From Syntrophomonas sp. DTU019 (GTDB taxonomy: Bacteria; Bacillota; Syntrophomonadia; Syntrophomonadales; Syntrophomonadaceae), in NCBI GenBank assembly GCA_913757435.1, contig CAJYDM010000001.1, positions 1,054,001 to 1,118,000 of the forward strand: 64,000 nt of DNA, written 5' to 3'. Below the pieces are notes generated by a model, which searched no databases, was not told the origin of the DNA, and saw nothing but the letters and a program-made list of their open reading frames with translations. How positions within the stretch are numbered: the first letter of the stretch is position 1; the number at the start of each line of letters is the position of its first letter. Below are positions 17,197 through 26,741 of the stretch, piece by piece. The position numbers were made by a program, and so were the translations under genes.

Positions 17197-17997
17197 ATGG
17201 CGAAAAACTATGCTACCGATTACAAAGGAGTTGACCTTCTAGCAGTTGCAGCCGCCAGAGAGGTAAATGATGGCGACGTAGTTTTTGCTGGCACTGGCCT
17301 CCCTATGCTAGCTATCTTGCTGGCTCAGGTCAATCATGCCCCTAATGCAGTATGCATCTATGAAGCAGGTACTGTTGACGGCAGGGCTTTGGATTTACCC
17401 ACATCAGTGGGCGACTCCCGTTGTGCCTGGCAGGCTTCGATCGCAGCCGGTTTGACTGAGACCTTTTACGGTCAGCTGCATTGCGGTTATGTAGATCTGG
17501 GCTTTTTAGGCGGCGCCGAGATTGACAAATACGGCAACGTCAATACCACCGTAGTGGGTGATTATTCGGCGCCCAGCAAGCGTTTCACCGGCAGCGGCGG
17601 CAATCCGGATATTAACTCCTACGCCAAGCGGACCGTTTTTATCATGGTTCAGGAAAAGCGCCGGTTTAAGGAACATGTGGATTACATTACTTCCCCGGGA
17701 TGGAGGATTCCCAAATGGCCTTCCGGCGAATATGTGCACCGCCGGGAAGTCTACGGCAAGTTCTACCAGGGAGGCCCCAGTGCGGTAATCACCAATATGG
17801 GCGTGTTCCGTTTTGATGATGAGGGCATCATGTATCTGGATACCGTTCATCCCGGATTCACCGCCGAGCAAGTCAAAGACAACTGCCTCTTTGACCTGAA
17901 TATTTCCCGCTGCAAAGGTGAAACCGAAAGACCCACCGTGGAAGAAATTGACCTGCTTTACAAGCGGGTGGACCCGGAAGGTATCTTCCTTCCCTAG
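17197..17997 (+). CDS. CoA-transferase subunit B (glutaconate CoA-transferase family)
   Basis: 266-residue beta subunit pairing with the preceding gene. The likely catalytic glutamate, which forms the CoA-thioester intermediate in this family, is Glu56 in CIYEAGTVDG. GAEIDKYGNVNTT and the glycine-rich GSGGNPDIN segment match the beta-subunit core. The gene begins directly after the TAG of subunit A with no gap. A factor-independent terminator follows, so this is the last gene of the operon. Confidence 0.88.
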   Translation: MAKNYATDYKGVDLLAVAAAREVNDGDVVFAGTGLPMLAILLAQVNHAPNAVCIYEAGTVDGRALDLPTSVGDSRCAWQASIAAGLTETFYGQLHCGYVDLGFLGGAEIDKYGNVNTTVVGDYSAPSKRFTGSGGNPDINSYAKRTVFIMVQEKRRFKEHVDYITSPGWRIPKWPSGEYVHRREVYGKFYQGGPSAVITNMGVFRFDDEGIMYLDTVHPGFTAEQVKDNCLFDLNISRCKGETERPTVEEIDLLYKRVDPEGIFLP

Positions 17998-18020
17998 ACC
18001 TCGCAGCAATTACACATAGA

Positions 18021-18049
18021 GGGGCTATTCCTCCCGGAATAGCCCCTTT
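18021..18049 (+). terminator. Terminator of the beta-oxidation operon
   Basis: GGGGCTATTC (18021-18030) pairs with GAATAGCCCC (18037-18046) around a 6-base loop, followed by TTTA. It starts 24 bases after the stop codon of CoA-transferase subunit B. Confidence 0.8.
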
Positions 18050-18058
18050 ACCATTTAA

Positions 18059-18080
18059 TAGGTGCCAGGCCAGGCACCTA
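18059..18080. repeat. 22-bp inverted repeat upstream of the deacylase gene
   Basis: TAGGTGCC AGGCCA GGCACCTA, with perfect 8-base arms, directly after the terminator and 50 bases before the next ATG. A TATAAT-like hexamer follows closely (18087-18092). It could be an operator, or a small dispersed palindrome. Confidence 0.5.
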
Positions 18081-18129
18081 TTGAGTTATAATTAAACAAG
18101 TTTAGCAATAAAGGAGTCCGAGTTTAAAC

Positions 18130-18600
18130 ATGTCTGCAATTGAAAAGGTCAAAGAGTATCTTTACAGCAAAGATCCGACGGTTAAAGTGATTGAATTCGA
18201 ACAGGATACCAGCACTTCATATCTGGCTGCCCAGGCCTTGGGTACAGAGGTGGCTCAGATCGCCAAGTCCATTTTGCTGAAGGACAAGAAAGGCGAATAC
18301 CTGCTGGTAGTGTCGACCGGTGATGCCCGCATCGACAATAAAAAGGTCAAACAGATAAGCTCTTCTCGCTTGAGGATGGCCTCAGCCGAGGAGGTCCTGG
18401 AAGTTACCGGTTTTCCTATTGGCGGGGTATGTCCTTTTGCCATGAAGTCAGATGTTCCTATTTATCTGGATGACAGCCTGAAACGCTTCCCGGTAGTATA
18501 TGCCGCTGCTGGAACGCCTAATACCGCAGTGCCGGTAAGCTTTGAGCAGCTCACTGCCATTACCGGGGGAACCTGGTGTGATGTAACCATGGTGCCATAG
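18130..18600 (+). CDS. YbaK/ProX-type aminoacyl-tRNA deacylase domain protein
   Basis: 156-residue stand-alone editing domain that hydrolyses mischarged tRNA such as Cys- or Ala-tRNAPro. Family features are the early E-x-STSYLAAQALG segment, the lysine in IAKSILLK, GDARIDNKKVKQ, and GFPIGGVCPFA (the GG-x-P-F substrate pocket) followed by YLDDSLKR and YAAAGTPN. The ribosome binding site AAAGGAG is 13-14 bases from ATG 18130, longer than usual, but no alternative start is closer. dnaE follows within a few bases. Confidence 0.9.
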   Translation: MSAIEKVKEYLYSKDPTVKVIEFEQDTSTSYLAAQALGTEVAQIAKSILLKDKKGEYLLVVSTGDARIDNKKVKQISSSRLRMASAEEVLEVTGFPIGGVCPFAMKSDVPIYLDDSLKRFPVVYAAAGTPNTAVPVSFEQLTAITGGTWCDVTMVP

Positions 18601-18621
18601 ACGATGGCGGGGAAAATAAAC

Positions 18622-21600
18622 ATGCCCGATTTCGTTCACCTGCACAATCATACCGAATACAGTCTATTAGACGGAGCCTGCCGTATCAAGGACCTGGTAG
18701 CTCGGGCCAAAGAGCTGGAAATGCCGGCCCTGGCGATTACCGACCACGGGGTTTTATACGGAGCCGTGGATTTCTATCGTGAGGCTAAAAGGCAGGGTAT
18801 CAAGCCAATTATCGGCTGTGAGGTCTATGTCGCACCGCGCAGTCGTTTGGACCGGGAAGCCCGTCTCGATTCCAGCCAGTATCATCTGGTATTGCTGTGC
18901 CAGAACGAAACCGGCTACCGCAACCTGACGCAGCTAGTTACCCGAGCCTATATAGAAGGATTTTATTACAAACCCCGGGTTGACCACGAACTGTTGCAGC
19001 AATACAGTCAGGGCTTGATCGCCATGTCCGCCTGCGTAGGCGGAGAGATCCCGCAGTTGATCTTAGCGGGGCGCGAGCAAGAAGCATTAGAATTGGCTCT
19101 CCGCTATGAATCCTGGTTTGGTCCTGGCAACTTCTACCTGGAGATGCAGAACCATGGCATGCCGGAGGAAATCGTGGTAAACCGGGCCCTGGCACAGATC
19201 AGCAGTGTAACCGGTATACCTTTGGTGGCCACCAATGACCTGCATTATATTCATAAAAAGGACGCAGAGGTGCAGGATGTCTTGCTGTGCATTCAGACCG
19301 GGACGGTTATCGATGATGAACAGCGCATGCGCTTTTCAGGCAGCGAATTCTACTTAAAAACTCCTCAGGAAATGGCGGAATTATTTCGGGAGCATAACGA
19401 TGCTGTGGCCAATACTGTGCTGATTGCAGAGCGCTGCAACTTCGACTTTGACTTTGGAACTTTTCATCTTCCTTATTATAATATCCCCGACGGTTCGACT
19501 CCGGAAGAGCACCTGACTGCTTTGAGCCGGGAGCGTTTCCACAAGCGCTATCCTGCCCCCACCCCGGAAGCGGTGGAACGGTTGGAGTATGAGCTAAAAG
19601 TAATTAATGATATGGGCTTTGCCGCCTATTTTCTCATTGTGCAGGATTTGGTCAACTGGGCTAAAGCCAATCAGGTGCCGGTCGGTCCTGGCCGGGGTTC
19701 AGCGGCAGGAAGCCTGGTTTCATATGTACTGGGTATTACTACCATCGATCCTCTGGCCTATGATTTGTTGTTCGAGCGCTTTCTCAACCCCGAGCGGGTC
19801 AGTATGCCGGATATCGACATAGACTTCTGCTTCGAAAAAAGGGACCGGGTGATCGGTTATATCGTAGAAAAATATGGGGTCGACAAGGTGGCGCAGATCA
19901 TAACCTTTGGCACCATGGCCGCCCGCGCCGCCATCCGCGATGTGGGTCGAGCCTTGAATATTCCGTATGCCGAAGTGGACAAGATAGCCAAAATGATTCC
20001 TGCGGAACTGGGAGTCACCATTGATCGGGCTTTGCAGATGTCCTCAGAATTAATTAAGGCTTACCAGAGCGACTATCATGCACAGCAGATCATTGATACC
20101 GCCAGAGCTCTGGAAGGGATGCCCCGGCATGCTTCCATACATGCCGCCGGGGTAGTGATAGGCAAAGAAAGCCTGAACACTCTCTTACCGCTGCAAAAAA
20201 CCCCTGAAGGCCATATTGTTACCCAATACACCAAGGAAACAGTAGAAGATATCGGGCTGTTAAAAATGGATATTCTCGGTTTGCGTACCCTGACAGTAAT
20301 AGACCGGGCTGTGCAAATAATCAAACACACCCGCGGAATTGAACTGGATATGGATAGCCTACCCCTGGATGATGTACAGGTGTACCGATTGCTATCCCGG
20401 GGGGACACTATTGGGGTGTTCCAATTGGAGAGCGAAGGCTTAAGGCGCATACTGAGAGACCTGGCCCCCAACCGTTTTCAGGACTTAATTGCGGTTATTG
20501 CCCTGTACCGCCCCGGTCCATTGGGCAGTGGCATGGTAGAGGACTTCATCAACTGTAAACACCTGCGTCAAGAGATACAATACCTCGATCCCCGCCTGGA
20601 GGATATCCTCAAGGAAACCTACGGGGTGATCCTGTATCAGGAGCAGGTCATGCAGATTGCCAGCGACCTGGCCAGTTTTACCATGGGCGAAGCTGATGTC
20701 TTGCGCCGGGCCATGGGAAAGAAAAAACCCGAAGAGATCAAGGCGCAGAGGGAAAAGTTCGTTTCTGGGGCAGTAGCCAATCAAATCGAGCCTGAGGTGG
20801 CTCAGCATCTATTTGACTTGATGGAGAGTTTTGCCGGCTACGGTTTTAACAAAAGCCATTCGGCTGCCTATGCCCTCATTTCCTTTCAGACCGCATATCT
20901 TAAGGCTTATTATCCGGTGGAATTCATGTGCGCATTTCTGACCAGCATCATCGACAGTCAAGACAAAGTGGTCTATTACTTGCGTGAATGCCAGCGCATG
21001 GGTATCAAGATTCTGCCCCCGGACATCAACCAGAGTTTTGAAAACTTTACGGTTACCTCCGGAGGGATCCGTTTCGGACTGGGGGCCATCAAGAACGTGG
21101 GACTGGGCGCGGTAAAAAGCGTGGTCCGGGTCCGCAAAGAGAGGCCCTTTACCTCGCTGTTCGACTTCTGCAAACGGGTCGACCTGACCCAAATAAACAA
21201 ACGCATGATCGAAAACCTTATTGTGGCGGGGTGTTTTGACAGCGTGGGGATCAGTCGCAAAGGGGCCTTGTCGATAATGGATGAATGTATTGAGATCGCC
21301 GCCCAGATCAAGCTGCAGGATGCCAGTCAGCAGCTATCCCTGTTCGCACCTAAGGACACTATGGTAGAAGAACCTACTCCGGTGGTCAAAGGTGAATTGG
21401 AGGCGCAGGAACGCCTCAACCGCGAAAAGGAGGTGCTGGGCTTCTATGTTTCCGCCAATCCTCTGGATGAATACCGCAGCCTGTTGCCCCTTTTGATAAG
21501 TCACCAGATTGCCGATCTGCCAGGACTGGGGGATGATTCCTATATCCGTTTGGCTGGTATGGCCTTGAATATGACCCGCCGCACCAGCCGCAAAGGAGAC

Positions 21601-22005
21601 CTCTACGCCCAATTCTATCTCGAAGACCTGAGCGGGCGTATCGAGGTGCTGGTTTTCCCCTCAGCTTTGAAACAGAACATGGATATACTGCAGGCTGATA
21701 CCCGCTTAGTAATTGAGGGATTTTATGATAATCGTGATGAGACCCCCAAGCTGGTTTTGCGCAAAGCCTTCATCCTGGGGCCCGAGATAAATGAGATGCG
21801 TATCGGTTTGAGCAGTGAGCAGAATAATGGCACCAAAAGGCAACTTCTGGCTGTTCTTAAACAACATCCGGGCAGCATCCCGGTGGTTCTGGAAATGCCT
21901 GGAAAGAGGATCGTTTTAAACGATGAATTCCGGGTTGAAGCCAATCTGAGTTTTAAGCAGTCCCTGTTGCAGATCAATGGGGTCCGTCATTCGTGGTATG
22001 CATAG
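18622..22005 (+). CDS. dnaE: DNA polymerase III alpha subunit, DnaE type
   Basis: Replicative polymerase subunit of about 1127 residues. Domains in order: PHP domain starting FVHLHNHTEYSLLDGACR; the polymerase palm with PGRGSAAGSLVSY and the catalytic aspartates in PDIDIDF; tandem helix-hairpin-helix region; and an OB-fold with IRLAGMALNMTRR near the C-terminus. The PHP histidines (HNH) are retained. It is DnaE rather than PolC, since the PHP domain is N-terminal and there is no inserted exonuclease. ATG 18622 puts the PHP domain at the very start and has GGGG 10 bases upstream; an in-frame ATG at 18604 would add six residues. Confidence 0.95.
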   Translation: MPDFVHLHNHTEYSLLDGACRIKDLVARAKELEMPALAITDHGVLYGAVDFYREAKRQGIKPIIGCEVYVAPRSRLDREARLDSSQYHLVLLCQNETGYRNLTQLVTRAYIEGFYYKPRVDHELLQQYSQGLIAMSACVGGEIPQLILAGREQEALELALRYESWFGPGNFYLEMQNHGMPEEIVVNRALAQISSVTGIPLVATNDLHYIHKKDAEVQDVLLCIQTGTVIDDEQRMRFSGSEFYLKTPQEMAELFREHNDAVANTVLIAERCNFDFDFGTFHLPYYNIPDGSTPEEHLTALSRERFHKRYPAPTPEAVERLEYELKVINDMGFAAYFLIVQDLVNWAKANQVPVGPGRGSAAGSLVSYVLGITTIDPLAYDLLFERFLNPERVSMPDIDIDFCFEKRDRVIGYIVEKYGVDKVAQIITFGTMAARAAIRDVGRALNIPYAEVDKIAKMIPAELGVTIDRALQMSSELIKAYQSDYHAQQIIDTARALEGMPRHASIHAAGVVIGKESLNTLLPLQKTPEGHIVTQYTKETVEDIGLLKMDILGLRTLTVIDRAVQIIKHTRGIELDMDSLPLDDVQVYRLLSRGDTIGVFQLESEGLRRILRDLAPNRFQDLIAVIALYRPGPLGSGMVEDFINCKHLRQEIQYLDPRLEDILKETYGVILYQEQVMQIASDLASFTMGEADVLRRAMGKKKPEEIKAQREKFVSGAVANQIEPEVAQHLFDLMESFAGYGFNKSHSAAYALISFQTAYLKAYYPVEFMCAFLTSIIDSQDKVVYYLRECQRMGIKILPPDINQSFENFTVTSGGIRFGLGAIKNVGLGAVKSVVRVRKERPFTSLFDFCKRVDLTQINKRMIENLIVAGCFDSVGISRKGALSIMDECIEIAAQIKLQDASQQLSLFAPKDTMVEEPTPVVKGELEAQERLNREKEVLGFYVSANPLDEYRSLLPLLISHQIADLPGLGDDSYIRLAGMALNMTRRTSRKGDLYAQFYLEDLSGRIEVLVFPSALKQNMDILQADTRLVIEGFYDNRDETPKLVLRKAFILGPEINEMRIGLSSEQNNGTKRQLLAVLKQHPGSIPVVLEMPGKRIVLNDEFRVEANLSFKQSLLQINGVRHSWYA

Positions 22006-22174
22006 CTGCTGTAGTTATAAAGGATGTCCCTAATCAGGTGCATGAATGAGAGCAGCATCGGAAAAGACTATATTATCATTATGGCTCTGTAACAGCGCCG
22101 CCCTGATAGTTTGCCAGAGACGGGTTTATGAAAAAAGGTTAAAATATTGCGATTGCAGTCACAGAGCATATAAT

Positions 22175-22301
22175 CAGCAGTCAAGGCTCAGCCTGGGTCA
22201 ATGCCCGGGCCGAAGTGAATCCGCCTTAGCATAGGAGTCTATACCGGAAAGGACAATGTGTCTCACCGCTAAGCGACTCCGGCATTTTCACTTGACTGCT
22301 G
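22175..22301 (+). ncRNA. Structured element upstream of pfkA (unidentified RNA or leader)
   Basis: CAGCAGTCAAG (22175-22185) pairs perfectly with CTTGACTGCTG (22291-22301), closing a 127-base domain. Inside are GCCTGGG-UCAAU-GCCCGGGC, an AAGTGAA/TTCACTT helix that competes with the closing stem, and CTTAGC/GCTAAG, so the whole forms a multi-branched fold. It ends 40 bases before the pfkA start. It does not match any riboswitch consensus I can recall (SAM, c-di-GMP, ydaO, cobalamin, glycine). The strand is assumed from the downstream gene. Confidence 0.45.
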
Positions 22302-22341
22302 GCTTATTGTCTATCCGCAAATGCAGCAAGGGGGGCTCGGC

Positions 22342-23304
22342 TTGAAGCGAGTGGCCGTATTAACCAGCGGCGGAGATGCACCGGGCATGAATGCCGCCAT
22401 AAGGGCGGTAGTTCGATCGGCGATTTACGAGGGTATGGAGGTTTACGGCGTATACCGGGGATTCGAAGGTTTGATGACCGGCCAATACGAGAGACTCTCC
22501 CCCGGTTCGGTGGCGGACATCATTCACCGTGGGGGCACCATCTTGCATACCTCGCGATCCAAGGATTTCATGCAAATGCAGGGGCGGGTCCGGGCTCGGG
22601 AGCATATGGCCCGCTTGAGCATTGACTGCCTGGTGATCATCGGAGGTAATGGCAGCCTGCGGGGCGGGTATGAACTGGCCAGTGAAAGCGACGCCATACA
22701 GGTGATAGGCATTCCTGCCACTATAGATAATGATGTGGTTTACACCCGTTCCATTGGCTTTGATACTGCTGTCAATACTGTTTTGAGTGCCATCAACAAT
22801 ATTCGCGACACTGCCACCAGCCACGGGCGGGTTTTTATCATTGAAGTGATGGGCAGAAGATGCGGTGAAATTGCGCTGGCAGCAGGTGTGGGCGGGGGTG
22901 CCGAATCTATCCTGATCCCCGAAATAGAGCCGGATCTCAACCAGGTTATTGAAAAAATCAAGAGTGGGAATGAACGCGGCAAACTGCACAGCATAATCAT
23001 TGTGGCCGAAGGGGTTTATCCGGTGATGACGCTTAAGGATGAAATCATGCACGCAACTGGGCGGGATACCCGGGTCAGCATCCTGGGTCATGTACAGCGG
23101 GGGGGTACTCCGACCGCAGTAGACCGGATCCTGGCTTCCTACATGGGCAAGGCCGCCATCGATGCCATAGTTCGTGGCAAGTCCAATGTTATGGTTGCCG
23201 GGCAGGATGACCGCTGTTATACCATTCCTTTGGGAGAGGTCATTAACGGCCACCGAACGCCCGAACTGGGCATGTTTGAGATTGCACGGGTATTATCCAC
23301 TTAA
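22342..23304 (+). CDS. pfkA: 6-phosphofructokinase
   Basis: ATP-dependent phosphorylation of fructose 6-phosphate in glycolysis. From TTG 22342 the protein has 320 residues, the canonical bacterial PfkA length; AAGGGGGG lies 6 bases upstream, so the longer start at 22321 is rejected. Motifs: GGDAPGMNAAIR (ATP site), the catalytic TIDND segment, MGRRCGEIAL, and LGHVQRGGTPTAVDR for the substrate. The glycine after GGDAPG-type residues and GGNGS fit the ATP-using form rather than the pyrophosphate form. pyk follows after 28 bases, forming a pfkA-pyk operon. Confidence 0.95.
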   Translation: MKRVAVLTSGGDAPGMNAAIRAVVRSAIYEGMEVYGVYRGFEGLMTGQYERLSPGSVADIIHRGGTILHTSRSKDFMQMQGRVRAREHMARLSIDCLVIIGGNGSLRGGYELASESDAIQVIGIPATIDNDVVYTRSIGFDTAVNTVLSAINNIRDTATSHGRVFIIEVMGRRCGEIALAAGVGGGAESILIPEIEPDLNQVIEKIKSGNERGKLHSIIIVAEGVYPVMTLKDEIMHATGRDTRVSILGHVQRGGTPTAVDRILASYMGKAAIDAIVRGKSNVMVAGQDDRCYTIPLGEVINGHRTPELGMFEIARVLST

Positions 23305-23332
23305 AAGGTAGATTAGCAAGGGAGGCTGATCA

Positions 23333-25081
23333 ATGCGCAAAACAAAAATCATCTGCACCATCGGTCCGTCCAGTGAACCGGTAGAGGTGCTGCAAAAAAT
23401 GATTAAAATGGGCATGAATGTAGCCCGGCTCAATTTCTCCCATGGCACTCACGCAGAACATAAGCAGCGGGTGGAAAACATCCGTAAAGCGATGCAGGTT
23501 TCGCAGGAACCCCTGTCTATAATGTTAGATACCAAAGGCCCGGAGATCCGCACCGGCACACTGCAAAAAGGCAAGGTGACTCTCAAGGCCGGGGATCAGT
23601 TCACCCTTACCACCGATCCGGTGCCAGGCGATGAAAACCGGGTCAATATAAGCTACGCACATCTTCCCGCGGAAATAAAGCTGGGGGATTGCATTCTGCT
23701 GGCTGACGGCTTGATCAGTCTGCAAGTAGAGAGAACCACGGAGACTGATATCATCTGCCGGGTAATGAATGGCGGCGAGTTGGGAGAGCGCAAAGGTATA
23801 AATGTGCCCGGGGTCAGGGTCAATTTGCCCTTTTTAAGCGAAAAAGATAAGCAGGATATCGGCTTCGCCATACAGCACAAATTGGATTTCATTGCGGCTT
23901 CATTCGTGCGTTCGGCCGATGATATCCTGGAGATCAGGCGCATACTGGAGGAAAATCATGCCGACCTCGATATCATTGCCAAAATCGAGAGCCAAGAAGG
24001 GGTCGACAATCTGGAGGAGATCATTCGCGTGGCGGAGGGAGTAATGGTGGCTCGAGGCGATCTGGGCGTGGAAATCCCCGCCGAAGAAGTGCCTCTGGTG
24101 CAGAAGAAGATTATCAGACAGTGCATCGCTGCAGGAAAAACCGTCATCATTGCAACTCAGATGCTGGAATCCATGATTAATAACCCTCGTCCTACCAGGG
24201 CCGAGGTCTCAGACGTAGCCAACGCTATCTTCGATGGGGCCGATGCTATTATGCTATCCGGTGAAACCGCCGCCGGTAAGTATCCGGTACAGGTGGTCGA
24301 AACCATGGCTAGAATCGCCCGTCGTGCGGAAGATGTTTTGCCTTATGAGGATTTCCTGCGTGAAAAGCGCTTCCTAGGTACATCGACCGTGGCCGATGCC
24401 ATCAGTTACGCCACCTGTACTACAGCCATGAACCTCGATGCTTCTGCCATAGTGAGCGCCACTCATACCGGTCACACCGCCCGCCTTATTGCCAAATACC
24501 GGCCGCAGGCCAACATTGTTGCAGCCACCCCAAAGCGGCGCATCTTACAGAAGCTGACCATGGTTTGGGGTGTGAGCCCGGTGTTGATTGAGGGCAGCGC
24601 CAATACGGATGAGCTGTTTGAACAGTCGGTGCAGGCTGCCCTGCAGTGCGGCCACATCAAACATGGCGACCTGGTAGTCTTGACCGCCGGCATACCAGCC
24701 GGCACCCCTGGCGGCACCAATCTCCTCAAAGTTTATGTAGTGGGAGACGTAATAGCTTCAGGAACCGGTATTGGTCATGAACCGGTCACGGGAAGAGCGG
24801 TGGTGATTAAAGGTGACCGCGACCTGCAAAGGCTGGTGGAAGGCGATATCGCTGTCATGAGTAGTGCCGACAGAAGCCTGGCGCCCTATCTGGATAAAAT
24901 AAAGGCGATGATAACCGAAGCCGGAGGCCTCACTTCTGATGCCGCCATAATAGGTCTGAATAACAATATACCAGTAGTAGTCGGGGTGCGGGATGCCACC
25001 AGGCTTTTGGAAGACGGCATGATCATAACTGTGGACACCCCCCGGGGCGCAATTTACCGCGGCTTTGCCCGGGTAAAATAA
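23333..25081 (+). CDS. pyk: Pyruvate kinase with C-terminal PEP-utiliser domain
   Basis: Transfers phosphate from phosphoenolpyruvate to ADP. The 582-residue protein starts KTKIICTIGPSSE and carries NFSHGTHAEH, LDTKGPEIRTG, the catalytic-lysine motif IAKIESQEGV, and MVARGDLGVEIP. Residues from about 475 (GEPVTGRAV-like HEPVTGRAVVIKGD to GVRDATRLL) are the extra PEP-utilising mobile domain found in Bacillus-type pyruvate kinases, which explains the length above 470. GGGAGGCTGATCA precedes the ATG. In the same operon as pfkA. Confidence 0.95.
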   Translation: MRKTKIICTIGPSSEPVEVLQKMIKMGMNVARLNFSHGTHAEHKQRVENIRKAMQVSQEPLSIMLDTKGPEIRTGTLQKGKVTLKAGDQFTLTTDPVPGDENRVNISYAHLPAEIKLGDCILLADGLISLQVERTTETDIICRVMNGGELGERKGINVPGVRVNLPFLSEKDKQDIGFAIQHKLDFIAASFVRSADDILEIRRILEENHADLDIIAKIESQEGVDNLEEIIRVAEGVMVARGDLGVEIPAEEVPLVQKKIIRQCIAAGKTVIIATQMLESMINNPRPTRAEVSDVANAIFDGADAIMLSGETAAGKYPVQVVETMARIARRAEDVLPYEDFLREKRFLGTSTVADAISYATCTTAMNLDASAIVSATHTGHTARLIAKYRPQANIVAATPKRRILQKLTMVWGVSPVLIEGSANTDELFEQSVQAALQCGHIKHGDLVVLTAGIPAGTPGGTNLLKVYVVGDVIASGTGIGHEPVTGRAVVIKGDRDLQRLVEGDIAVMSSADRSLAPYLDKIKAMITEAGGLTSDAAIIGLNNNIPVVVGVRDATRLLEDGMIITVDTPRGAIYRGFARVK

Positions 25082-25217
25082 CACCTTTGACATTTTCTAA
25101 CCATAATTCCTTCCAGGCTTCATTTGTGAAAAAATTTTCATTAAGAAGGATTTTGCGGAAGCTATGTAGAAGGAGATATCACGCCAAAAATATATATATA
25201 TTAGGAGGGAATTGGGA

Positions 25218-26057
25218 ATGAAGATTATGGTATTGGGTGCTGGGACAATGGGTGCCGGTATTGTGCAGACTGCCGCTCAGGCTGGTCACACAGTAGTCGT
25301 GCGCGACATCAAACAGGAATTCGTTGACAGAGGCATAGCCGGCATTGACAAACTGTTGGGCAAAAACGTAGATAAAGGCAAAATGAGCGCAGAAGACAAA
25401 GCTGCGGTTATGGGCAGAATCAGTGGCACAGTAGACATGGCTGCCGCAGCCGATTGCGATCTGGTTATCGAGGCCGCTCTGGAAGTCATGGACATCAAGA
25501 AAGCCATCTTCAAAGAACTGGACGAGATCTGCAAGCCCGAATGCATTCTGGCCACCAACACTTCCGCGCTGAGCGTGACTGAAATCGCTGCCGCCACTGG
25601 AAGAGCCGACAAAGTCATCGGCATGCACTTCTTCAATCCGGTGCCAGCCATGAAACTGGTTGAAATCATCCGCGGCGCCAACACCAGCCAAGAAACCTTT
25701 GACGCCATCAAAGACCTCTCCGTGCAGATGGGCAAAGCCCCGGTGGAAATCAATGAAGCCCCTGGCTTTGTGGTTAACCGCCTCTTGATCCCCATGCTGA
25801 ACGAAGGTATGTATGCCTTAATGGAAGGCGTAGCCAATGAAGCCGATATCGACACCTCCATGAAGTTTGGTGCCGGGCATCCCATGGGACCGCTGGCATT
25901 GGCTGACATGATCGGTCTGGATATCTGCCTGAAGATTATGGAAACCCTTTACAAAGAATTTGGCGATCCCAAATATCGCCCCTGCCCGCTGTTGGTCAAA
26001 TACGTCCGTGCAGGCAAACTGGGCCGCAAGACCGGCGAAGGATTCTTCAAATATTAG
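25218..26057 (+). CDS. 3-hydroxybutyryl-CoA dehydrogenase (second copy)
   Basis: NAD-dependent 3-hydroxyacyl-CoA dehydrogenase of 279 residues, with [11 protein letters not shown] (Rossmann fold), [30 protein letters not shown] and the C-terminal [14 protein letters not shown] 25218 is chosen over TTG 25212 because TTAGGAGGG is 8 bases before it and only 2 before the TTG. It is a single-gene unit followed by a terminator. The paralogue at 13249 sits in the sigma-54 operon, so this one may supply constitutive or anabolic activity; that is inference. Confidence 0.95.
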   Translation: MKIMVLGAGTMGAGIVQTAAQAGHTVVVRDIKQEFVDRGIAGIDKLLGKNVDKGKMSAEDKAAVMGRISGTVDMAAAADCDLVIEAALEVMDIKKAIFKELDEICKPECILATNTSALSVTEIAAATGRADKVIGMHFFNPVPAMKLVEIIRGANTSQETFDAIKDLSVQMGKAPVEINEAPGFVVNRLLIPMLNEGMYALMEGVANEADIDTSMKFGAGHPMGPLALADMIGLDICLKIMETLYKEFGDPKYRPCPLLVKYVRAGKLGRKTGEGFFKY

Positions 26058-26082
26058 AATCCATACATCCAGAAAACATCAG

Positions 26083-26111
26083 GAGGCTGCCTCAAATGGG
26101 CAGCCTCTTTT
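26083..26111 (+). terminator. Terminator after the second 3-hydroxyacyl-CoA dehydrogenase
   Basis: GAGGCTGCC (26083-26091) pairs with GGCAGCCTC (26099-26107), followed by TTTTATATTT. It starts 25 bases after the stop codon. Confidence 0.85.
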
Positions 26112-26153
26112 ATATTTCGTTTATGCGAAAAAGGCCGGAAAAAAAAGGCATGA

Positions 26154-26213
26154 AAAGGCATGGGGACGGTTCTTTTGCCTTGCCCAAGGCAAAAGAACCG
26201 TCCCCATGCCTTT
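26154..26213. repeat. 60-base perfect palindrome carrying GGGGACGGTTCT
   Basis: Arms 26154-26182 and 26185-26213 are exact complements around a CC centre (29-bp stem). The arms contain GGGGACGGTTCTTTTGCC. Shorter AAGGCATG/CATGCCTT repeats flank it on both sides, extending an imperfect stem to about 26140-26235. Related GGGACGGTTCT units occur near 11768, 56243, 56524 and 56580, so this is one member of a dispersed family, probably non-coding and MITE- or REP-like. It lies between convergent transcripts. Confidence 0.75.
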
Positions 26214-26232
26214 GCCCATGCCTTTCATGCCT

Positions 26233-26661
26233 TTACGAGGGTTGGTCTACTCTCACCAATTTTGATTCTTGGATGATAAAGTAAAGAGTTTTGGAGTCCA
26301 ATAAACCAGTGGCGTCGAGGGCATGCTTTTCCTGAAATCCTTTTATAAAGGATGGCATTTCATCTTCATTTCTCATCCCCAGGTTCTTGAGCATATTTAC
26401 GATCTGTTCTTTTTCAGCCGCCGTAATCACCATCACATCAGTGCTCGATACTGAGCCCCGGCTGATGGCAGAAGGGGTATAAGGTGTATTGGCTGTGGCG
26501 GAATTGTAGGCGGTCCTATCCGAAAGGGCAGACTGCACTTGCTGGGCTTGTTCGGCCTGCACCAAAATATGCGGAAGGTTGCTGGCCACGCATAATGTGG
26601 ATCCGGTGATGATTGCCGCCATTAAGACCAGCGATAGAAAAATGTAGTGCTCCAGCTTCAT
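26233..26661 (-). CDS. Putative exported protein with peptidoglycan-binding-like C-terminus
   Basis: 142 residues from ATG 26661 (GGAGGGCGAAG upstream). A hydrophobic N-terminal segment (FLSLVLMAAIITGSTLCVA) looks like a signal peptide or anchor. A Ser/Thr/Ala/Gln-rich linker follows, then a small C-terminal domain with FIKGFQEKHALDATGLLDSKTL, which resembles the GFQ-x-GL-D-T pattern of PG_binding_1 repeats. It follows the germination-permease gene on the same strand after 80 bases and may be the last gene of the germination operon. Function is not known. Confidence 0.75.
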   Translation of the reverse strand: MKLEHYIFLSLVLMAAIITGSTLCVASNLPHILVQAEQAQQVQSALSDRTAYNSATANTPYTPSAISRGSVSSTDVMVITAAEKEQIVNMLKNLGMRNEDEMPSFIKGFQEKHALDATGLLDSKTLYFIIQESKLVRVDQPS

Positions 26662-26741
26662 ATCTTCGCCCTCCGTGGCTATTTGTACATAATAATTGTA
26701 CAATAGTCACAAATTATTTTCAATAACAAACAATTAGGGAA

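Noticed and set aside
22360-23253. Long open frame (297 codons) on the minus strand
   Set aside because: It lies antisense to pfkA, whose motifs are all present; no ribosome site or family text on the minus strand.
26140-26235. Palindrome as the end of an insertion sequence
   Set aside because: No transposase gene or target duplication is visible; the element is a stand-alone repeat.
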